From contig JAUTDX010000511.1 in the NCBI GenBank assembly GCA_030844895.1, positions 51,913 through 115,912 of the forward strand: a stretch of DNA of 64,000 nucleotides, given 5' to 3'. The DNA is from Ambrosia x helenae (taxonomy: Eukaryota > Streptophyta > Magnoliopsida > Asterales > Asteraceae). How positions within the stretch are numbered: position 1 is the stretch's first letter; the number at the start of each line of letters is the position of its first letter. Position numbers and translations under genes: made by a program. Shown here piece by piece: positions 56,366 through 64,000 of this stretch. The notes beneath the pieces are model-generated. The model ran no database searches and was not told the DNA's origin. It saw nothing but the letters and a program-made list of their open reading frames with translations.

Positions 56366-56685
56366 CTACTTCATAAGATAATACATCACAAAAAACATCA
56401 AAGCAAACACTAGACCTACTTTCAGCATCTTGTTTTCATTCTCTGTTTTCTGCAACACTTGATCAGCTTCTAATTTCCTGGCACACATGCTTCTGACATT
56501 GTCTTCATGGTTTCGTATGGTGGCCAACAGATAGGTATCAAGACAATGGGGTTTGTACAAGTAGGGGGTCCATCTAGTCAACGAAACCACATCCATTTGT
56601 GCAACGATGGTACCTACGTCATGGATTCTCATTCGTCCATGAAATTCTGAGGTCTGTTGTTGCTCCACACCTGCACATCACCATT
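56366..56685 (-). pseudogene. GRF-type zinc finger gene fragment with C-terminal membrane segment
   Basis: On the - strand an ATG near 56685 starts MVMCRCGATTDLRISWTNEN-P, then a TGA where Gly is expected before RRYH, then RCTNGCGFVD, a TAG where Trp is expected, and MDP. After frameshifts the chain can be followed as PTCTNPIVLIP and ATIRNHEDNVRSMCARKLEA, then a short coiled coil and a hydrophobic VGLVFALMFFVMYYL end. CxCG, the SWT-NP-RR block and C-x3-CGF are the zinc-binding pattern of small plant zf-GRF proteins, which often end in a coiled coil and a membrane helix. Two stops plus frameshifts show it is dead. The 100-codon frame at 56366-56668 is a composite of wrong and right frames. Confidence 0.75.
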
Positions 56686-56894
56686 GTTGTTTGGATTGAA
56701 GGTTGAGAGTGATTACTGATTAAGAAGGATTGAAGGTGAAGCTTAGGGTTGAAGATTAGGGGGTTAAATAGGGAGGGAAAGTTAATTGATCAGATATTTT
56801 CGTTTAGATATATATTTTTTTTAATCAAGGGATGAAATGACGAAACTACCCTTGTTTATGAGTTGAAATGACCCAAATACCCCTCCAGGGATGG

Positions 56895-57107
56895 AAATGA
56901 CCAAATCGCCCTTCATTTTCAAGTTGAAATGACCATATTACCCTTCACCGTGAGCTGCACGTGAGGGTGATGTAACGGCAGATAGACGGATGTTAGCTTG
57001 AGGGACGTAAAGTGTTAGCAAACTAAACCACATGTACTCAGGGTGTTAAGCCTTGGTTGAACCTGTTAGTTTAGGCAAACCACATGGACGAAAACTGCAA
57101 TTTTCTC
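56895..57107. repeat. Right TIR of the Mutator-like element
   Basis: Inverted counterpart of 53602-53813, ending GACGAAAACTGCAATTTTCT+C. Differences from the left TIR are scattered single substitutions. Confidence 0.92.
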
Positions 57108-57116
57108 TTCTTTAAA

Positions 57117-57920
57117 TTACAACAAAAAGTTATATATTTTACTCCAAACATTTTAAAGTGATTAAAATGGTATCCTTAAAATAAAAGTTTACAAAAAAAA
57201 TGTTTATTACTCACATTTTCTTTTGTCATTACTCTATTTAACCTTTTGGGTTTTTTACCAATACTTTTTTTTACGAATCAAGGTAAGTGTAAAACACAAC
57301 GGTCTTGACTTTAGTGACACCCGTAAGCATTTGACTTTACTCAACCATTTAACCGTTTTCCTTTTTTAACTTGCTTTTTGTAGGTACTTCAAAAGGGGGT
57401 AAAAATAATTCTTAGAAAAGCGTTGAAAACTTAATTTATATGTTAGACATTTGGCATCTTGTGGTAGAGGTGTTAAACGGGTCATGTCCATAAGTTGAGG
57501 GTTCAACCTGACTTGGACTGGAAAATTTTATACAAACTTAAATGTCACACCTTTAAATTTCACTTGTGGGTTTTACCGTGAGGTACGTGACACACCAAAA
57601 TCCAAGTCAACAGTCACAATAAACAACAACTACAAGGAATGAAATGAAAAAAAAAAAGAAACAAGGGCTGGATTGAATGAATTTTGGGGGTTTTTTAATG
57701 GGAATGAAATGAAGGAGGTAATAGATGATTCTATTATCTTGACATTTCACCCCTCATTCCTACATACCAAATGCTTCCTATATATGGCAAGAACACACAG
57801 AACAAAACGAATCACACATTTTTTCAATCTTAAACAACTTAAAAGTAAAAAACAAATATAATCTTATTGTTTCTTACATTGGAAATAAAAAAGAAGTATG
57901 AGAAAAATTCATGTATTATG
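57117..57920. other. Intergenic DNA, nothing recognised
   Basis: No supported gene or element termini. Confidence 0.5.
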
Positions 57921-58242
57921 TAAGACATCCGGAGTGGAGGGGGGGGAGGGGGATGAAGCGCCCATGTGGCACTTGTGGGGCTCATGGGTGAAGGGTGAAA
58001 ATTGTGGGGAGTGGAAGGGGGGAATGGAAGAGGGGGGGGGGGGGGGTGAAGGGAATAATATTATATTATTTAAATTGTGTAAGTTAAAAAAAAACCATCA
58101 AAAAAGCCCCACCATAAAATCAAGCCACGTGTCCCCCAACCCCCCTCCACGCCGGTGGACTGCTCCCCGCCCCATCCCACGCCCACCCGGGGCGGTGTTC
58201 CCCCTTCCCGCCCATCTTCCCACCCCACTCCGGACGGTCTAA
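57921..58242. mobile_element. Tourist-like MITE (TAA TSD)
   Basis: The element 57924-58239 (316 bp) has ends GACATCCGGAGTGGAGG / CCACTCCGGACGGTC and TAA on both sides. G-rich on the left (15-G run at 58032-58046) and C-rich on the right, like the MITE at 45639. Frames across it are incidental. Confidence 0.87.
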
Positions 58243-59851
58243 CCTACACATATGTAGGTTAAATAGGTTAAATAATCTACATGTATGCAGATATGTAAAA
58301 GACATACGATAAAATTTAGTTTGATGGTTTTTATGTACATAATATACACATATGAATGGTAGAAACTAAAAACACAAATTTTTAATAAATAAACCGTAAA
58401 ATAAAAAATTAAATGGTTTAAAGTTGTTCTTTTTTTTTCTCACAATAATTTAACATTCTGAAATGATCTTCAAACTATATTTATGTATGCACACACTATT
58501 TTTCCATTCATTAACACCCTTAATTCACAAAAACAAGGGAAAAGTTTGGATCATCTGGATACATCTAAAGTCTTATGTGTTATGTAACTTTTTTAGTAGT
58601 AAGCATGTGCTATAATTTCCTTCAATAATGTATAACTCATCATACAACTATGAATTTTTACAATAATTGTGAGCCACCAATAATTTTCTTAAGTCGGTAT
58701 TACAAAAATATAATAAAACAAATTAAAAGTTATATTTTATCCTTAAACAGTCATAATTATCATCTCATTGTATTATAAGATTCTAAATATTCTAATTACA
58801 TAATTTTGTTTATTGAAAATAACTAAAAGCAAAGATTTGAAGGGAAGATAAGGTTATGCTTTAAGTCATAAGCTTCACGGGGCAAAAAGGCATCACATGG
58901 CACATGATGCAATGAGAAGAGAACAAAACATAGCGTGAAAGGAAGAAATTAAAAGATCAAGTGGAATCCCACATTACGATTGTGTTCCTTCTCTTTTTGT
59001 CGGTCTATGACTAATGTTTGGATCATAAGGGACCAACGAAAGTAAAAGGAAACTAGACCATATATTTACCAAAGTAAAGGGTAGGTTTTTATTAGAAAGA
59101 TTGTTGAATCATCAAGTATGGGAATGACCAAATGAGATGGGGTTTAATGATGTTTGTGCTTTTGTGGACGTTGTTAGTGTGTTTTCGTCATGGAGGTAAG
59201 GAGGTTAGGCACTAGTCGTAATCGGTTATGGAGCCTAATCGTCATGATCGTGTTTATTTACATATATATTTATCTAAAAAAATATCCTAAATAATTAGAT
59301 TTTAAGGTTTTAATATTTGTAAGCATGATAAAGGGTGATCCGTGTAAGGATAGATAACGTGTCACAGCGAGATTGGATAAGCCTAGATTTGATCAAAACA
59401 TGATTTAACTAAACGAGATTGGGTTGAAACCAGTCGTTTCAAATTCTTTTAACCAAATTAGGCTTATGATTATAGTTTTCATGGTGACTAGTGATGTTGG
59501 TGAAGCAGCAGTTGTGGCGATAGCAACGGTGGTGTCATTTTCGACCCATAACGCGATGGTGTGGTGGAGACAATGATGATGTCTGCCAAAAGTGGTAGAA
59601 GATGGGTGATGCTAGCTTCTTCGACTTGTTTTTAGTTAAAAGATTCATCTTGAATCTTTAACTTCATAATTTGAGTAAGCTCCAATCAACTCATTAGCAA
59701 ACAAAAAATACTCAAATAACCTTATTATAAAAACTGACCATGATTGCGGGTTGTGTACTTGTGTTTATTGTGTTTTGTATTTGTGTAATTTTTTATTATT
59801 CTCAAGTCTTTGAGTATAAGCCATTACAATTCACTAATATATTGAATATAA
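58243..59851. other. AT-rich intergenic DNA, nothing recognised
   Basis: About 1.6 kb with no gene, RNA or element boundary that I can support. Confidence 0.5.
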
Positions 59852-60378
59852 TCTATACTATATTATAAAGCATTTGGGAATGATACCAACCAAATGTAAA
59901 TAATTACTACATTGCATACTTATGGTACAACAACTTAATGAAGTTAATAGGAGGGCAAAATGGTCTTTCGACATGAGTTAACTAAATTTATATTTATAAA
60001 TACAATTAAATTGATAAATAAAATGTTATTAAATACAATTAAATAGATAGTTAGTGATGATGGGTGTATTCTATTGAACATAGAAACTCAAAAGTTAGAC
60101 GGTTAAAAATCTAGAATGTAGAAAGGTTTGATTATAAAGAACAAATTCACATTAACCTAAAATTTAATTGTGAAATTTAAAATCGTCTCTTCGAGTTCCA
60201 TAACTCCATCTTTTTGCAACCATAAGTTCTTCCATAACCATTCCAGCCAGATGTTTGCATCTTGTCGGTTCTTATTTTTTTAGTCTTCGAACGGTTTCGT
60301 TGCTGCTACTAAGGTTGAATTTCTATTTGTTAATGTTTTTTAGTTACCTGTTCTTGATTTTTCTTGTTATGTTTCTTT

Positions 60379-61209
60379 GATATTACTAGGGGTGAGCATT
60401 TCGTGGTTCGGACCCACAGGAACCTTAGACCCGACTCGCGAGAACCTTGGACCCGAACCTTTTTAAATATATGGGTTGGTTTCCGGTTCTAGATTTATAT
60501 AAATTATCGGTTCCGGGTCGGGTCGGTTCCAAACCCACGGTTTCTAATATAAGAACCACAAGAACCGTTTGTATTTTAATTAAAAAATAAAAAATAATCT
60601 TTTTTAGTCTTTTCACTATTCATTTTTACGTGTTATTATAATCGATTTCATGTAATGTTAATACAATATTAAAAATATTATTTATAATAATAACAATGTA
60701 TTTTTCTTGAAATATTTTTCGGCTTGATGGATATGTATAGATGTGATATATTATATAATATATATTTTATCCAAATTTGAAGTAAATATTTATATATGTT
60801 CGCTCTGATGTGTGTATGTGTGTATTTATTATGTATACATAACAGATTCACATAATGATTCGAGTGATGAGAATGACAAAATTGTTACGAAAACATAAGT
60901 CGAGAAACGTAAAGTGACTTAAAAAAGAAATTCATGGGCTATTGTTAGAAACATATGGAGGAATTCTTTTACAAGCATGGTAAAAGAATATGAATATGTA
61001 ATCCTCTAAAAGTGGTTATTACATTAAAAGGTTCTAGAAGGTCAGACCCTTTTACCGACCCATCAGAACCTTTAGGACCCGGAACCACATAGCCTTTTTA
61101 AGGTTCGGTTCGTGGTTCCTAATTTCAATAATAAAAGGGTATACGGTTCTGGTGGGTCCGGGTTCGAGTCGGGTCGGTTCCGGACCCTTTGCACAGCCCT
61201 AGATATTAC
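60379..61209. mobile_element. hAT non-autonomous element rich in GGTTCCGG/GGACCC
   Basis: The element 60387-61201 (815 bp) has ends TAGGGGTGAGCA / TGCACAGCCCTA and an exact 8-bp TSD GATATTAC (60379-60386, 61202-61209). Both arms carry GAACCxxxGACCC and GGTCCGGGTTC phrases in opposite orientation; the centre is AT-rich. No transposase. It is nested in the Helitron-like unit. Confidence 0.92.
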
Positions 61210-61703
61210 AATATGTGACTTTGAGGTGGGTAGTGATTTCTTTAATTTTAGTATTCCGCTTAATTAGTAAAATGATATGTAGATGCTCCAATAAAACTTG
61301 ATTTTGTTAGTTGTGTTTCATGATTAATGGGGCTATTCAATATGATAGCTTGACTCATTTAAATACTTGCTAATTTAAATGTGGTTTACAAGTTCAGAAT
61401 ATTGTTGTAAATATAAATTTGCAATTCCATTGTTGTATTGTGAATTGAGGGGTTTTGCAAATATGGTTGTATTGTTGTATCAAGCTTGATTTCTGTTATT
61501 TGGTACTTCATATTAAACTTGATTTTTCATTTTAATGCTTAAATATCTATGATATAACCAATACCTACTTGAGTTTATAGTATTGGTGCCAAAAATTTTA
61601 TTGCTTAATATATAAAGTACTATAATAGTTAGATTATTGCTATCAATAATGTTGCTAATATGTGTTTTGTCTTTGAAAAAAATATTTTTTTGTAGGAACT
61701 GTG

Positions 61704-61945
61704 ATGGATAATCGTAACAATGAACCATTAATTGTTGATGATGAATCTTTAAACTCTAATGTTGCATCACAAATTGGTAGAAAATAGAGGTTGACTTCTG
61801 ACGTATGGAACAACTTTAAAATACTATAAGGAAGACCGAAAGAAGAATTGATATGTAAATGTAAAAAGTGTGGAAAGAACTACAAAGCTTTAAGAAAATG
61901 GCATGACAATATAAAAAGCACATGGACTGTGAAAAATGGAGTATG
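61704..61945 (+). pseudogene. Broken start of an hAT transposase (BED zinc finger)
   Basis: The frame begins MDNRNNEPLIVDDE after an acceptor-like TTTTTGTAG. It runs QIGRK, stop, RLTSDVWNNFKIL, stop, then LICKCKKCGKNYKA, and after a frameshift KHMDCEK. The order Trp-x2-Phe, Cys-x2-Cys, and later His-x2-Cys is the BED zinc finger that opens plant hAT transposases. Two stops, one frameshift and loss of everything downstream make it a remnant. An untranslated leader and intron may lie at about 60190-61695. Confidence 0.72.
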
Positions 61946-62799
61946 CTTCCCAGTAGACTGCCTTTTATTTACTATTTCAAACCAAAAGACTTTTATTTCC
62001 AACGTTTTGGTTAGCGATTTGCATTGAAGGCTATACACTATCAAATCAAATTAAACATGGATAAAAAATCAAATCGAATTTAAGCGTTCACTTAACTTCA
62101 TCAATAATACTAACCAATAATATTCTAAAATGTTATACATTTTTTATAAGTTTGATCGTAACTTGTAAATATTATTTATTTCATACATGTTTAAACCTTC
62201 AAAATTGGAGTAGTTTTACTAGTACTCCTTGTGGTTGAGAGTGTGATTTGTTGGGTGATATTGTAAAATAAAACAAATTAGTGATGTTGTGTAGACACAT
62301 GTAGTGTGTGTTTTGTGGTGTCGTTTTGCTTTTTTACTCTCCATTAATTAGCAACCTGCTAATCATTGTTTTTTTGGTAATTAATAAAATGATTCGTTTG
62401 TTTTAAAGTTTTTTCTCTAAAAATTAGTAATATTAATTAATATTTTATTCTATTTCTTTTCTTTTAACTCTCAAATTTTGTTTTATTAATTAGAATAATA
62501 ATAATTATTAGAATCGGTATTGAGCATATTGTTTTTCTTTATAACTTTTGATACATGGTTAATTGTTAAATTCTAAATACATCTTTACAATATGTTATTT
62601 TTATCTACGTTTTTGTGTCATTTTTAATCAGTTGTGGAAATATTCTCAGTTTAATTTGAAATTGTCTATTACATTGGGTTTCAAAATATTTGATTTAAAA
62701 TAATTATTTATTCACGCATCCCACATAATTATTAACTACACAATTATACTTATATTTGTAAATTGTTCACCCCGCCACATCGTTCGGGCTCCCGACTAG

Positions 62800-63039
62800 T
62801 ATCTAAAATATAATTCAATGACCACACGTGTCTTAAGCTCCAAAATTCCATCAATAACTATAGCTTAATCTCTACTACATTATAAAGAGGGAGCAATGGG
62901 CAAAGATGTCCAATTTGGCAAAGTTAAGATGGTAGTTGAAAAGCCATATGCTTTTAACCCTCAAATGTCATATAAATCTTCCCCAAATTACCTTGTCAGT
63001 GCATTATGATGCTTGTACTTGTCAATGCATTAAGGATAC

Positions 63040-63083
<44 letters not shown>

Positions 63084-64000
63084 CATCTAATTCAATTAAA
63101 TGAAACTAGAAATGTGTCTCGCGGCGTTGCGGCGCACAAAAAAACCTATACAATATTAGTACCTTAAAAGTTTGTATCAGATAGGCTACAAATTCCTATT
63201 AGAAAAAATGAACCAACACCTAGCGAAGATGAACACGACATAATCTGGCCTAAAACATTTGGAGATAAAGTTGTTTATTGATGGCTTAAAACCGGAGGCT
63301 AAATGGGTCGACTATAACACACAGAACCTTAGCTTTGTAAATATGAAGGTTAGGATAGTGTTGGTGTATGTCTTCGTGGTGACGACCATCAAAGTATATA
63401 TAGTGCTATGCCCACGAAAAGAATACAAATCTACATATAAATTGATAACAAAAGGAATACATATCTACATATGAATGGTGATACTGTATTGTGTTGGATC
63501 TGTCATCATATCGGTGATAGGTCTGGATTTACCGTGGTTGATCTTTGTTTCTCATCCACCATAGCCGTTGATCGGTAATTTAGTCGGTCACTTTGAAACC
63601 CTAGACGTCTACTCAAAGACCTTAGGGTCGCCGAACTCACGATGACACCCCCATCGTGCTTCATATGACCATCATAATCTATGTCATTGGGAGCAACCCT
63701 AGAGGTGTGGTTGTGACAACTTAATAATCACGTCATCGTTGCTCCGCTCCTTGCTCGTCCTAACCTCACCACGGGATCCCCTTTTGATCCATTTAACGTG
63801 TAAAAATTTGTTCACTCGTTGGTACGCGACGCCGCGTCGTTATGGCCGCCAGGAACCACCACGGTCCCCTTCTCTTCTATATTATAGAAAGATGTGGATG
63901 TACGTGTAAATGAGAGGTTGGCTTAGGCTTTGAGGAAACATCATCCATATACATATGTGTACAACCATTAATGCATAGAGTACAACTAATAATGCATAAC
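62800..64000. other. Intergenic DNA with Helitron-like ends and a microsatellite
   Basis: TCTCTACTACATTATAAAG from 62869 looks like another Helitron 5' end with no paired 3' end. On the - strand, GCCGCAACGCCGCG followed by CTAG (63109-63106) and T resembles a Helitron 3' end. A palindrome CGACGCCGCGTCG lies near 63827. No gene was recognised to the window end. Confidence 0.35.
63041..63082. repeat. (TTA)14 microsatellite
   Basis: Forty-two bases of uninterrupted TAT/ATT trinucleotide repeat. Confidence 0.97.

Larger units (their letters stand above)
53593..57116 (-). mobile_element. Mutator-like element (3.5 kb) with long TIRs and cargo
   Basis: The element 53602-57107 (3506 bp) has TIRs of about 212 bp (53602-53813 and 56895-57107) starting GAGAAAATTGCAGTTTTCGT, by eye over 90 percent identical. 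A perfect 9-bp TSD TTCTTTAAA flanks it (53593-53601, 57108-57116). These are defining features of Mutator-like elements. No mudrA transposase motif was found. Inside, on the - strand, lie a broken GRF zinc-finger gene, a ten-copy 84-bp array and a broken acidic ORF. It is non-autonomous, of the Pack-MULE type. Confidence 0.95.
59852..62799 (+). mobile_element. Helitron-like element
   Basis: The 5' end TCTATACTATATTATAAAGC (from 59852) matches the usual start of plant Helitrons and is preceded by A. The 3' end is a hairpin TTCGGGCTCCCGA directly followed by CTAG and then T, so the insertion would be between A and T, as Helitrons require. No Rep/helicase is encoded. The hairpin lies closer to CTAG than is typical, so the right end is less certain than the left. 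It contains an hAT insertion and a broken hAT gene start. Confidence 0.5.

Noticed and set aside
62869..63109. A second, short Helitron between a TC start and CTAG
   Set aside because: The CTAG at 63106 is followed by A, not T, on the + strand and lacks a preceding hairpin. The hairpin-like sequence lies on its other side, so the two ends have opposite orientation.

Overview
This window is nuclear DNA of a flowering plant, almost certainly a eudicot. It is intron-rich and AT-rich, with two ordinary plant genes in a sea of transposable elements. Several repeat families and protein fragments resemble those of the sunflower family (Asteraceae), but that placement is an inference from memory of such sequences, not proven here.

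Only two cellular genes are recognisable. A 10-exon aldehyde dehydrogenase gene of the ALDH3F1 type runs on the + strand (39170-44564, 483 codons rebuilt from canonical GT-AG exons). A seven-coding-exon RING-H2 E3 ubiquitin ligase of the BIG BROTHER type runs on the - strand (45109-47333, 231 codons). They lie tail to tail with about 545 bp between stop codons, and each carries a Tourist-like MITE in an intron.

The rest is mobile DNA, and most boundaries were set by finding target-site duplications (TSDs). From left to right: a LINE-like 3' tail (1-540); a SINE (820-1201); a Tourist-like MITE (2965-3333); degenerate hAT-like DNA (about 4486-6105); a non-autonomous LTR element (6959-9071); a solo LTR (9437-9880); SINE pieces; a five-copy 139-bp tandem array (12063-12757); hAT elements, MITEs and SINEs (12929-16271); a structurally complete PIF/Harbinger element with both proteins open (16842-20742); Tourist-like MITEs, one split by a solo LTR (20768-23319); an hAT MITE (25265-25657); a defective Copia retrotransposon with near-identical LTRs (25980-30440); a MITE, a SINE and a solo LTR (30533-33503); a three-layer nested insertion (33690-38191); and a deleted LINE (38192-38995).

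Right of the genes are a second LINE-like tail (50169-50315), a MITE related to the Harbinger element (50803-51037), a minus-strand SINE (51536-51695), a 142-bp hAT MITE (52609-52766), a 3.5-kb Mutator-like element with a perfect 9-bp TSD carrying a broken GRF-zinc-finger gene and an 84-bp tandem array (53593-57116), a Tourist-like MITE (57921-58242) and a Helitron-like unit containing an hAT insertion and a broken BED-finger transposase start (59852-62799).

I saw no operon-like or defence-like novel system. The most notable items are the apparently autonomous Harbinger with its probable MITE relative, the Mutator-like element with its captured gene, the defective but young-looking Copia copy, and the nested insertions.
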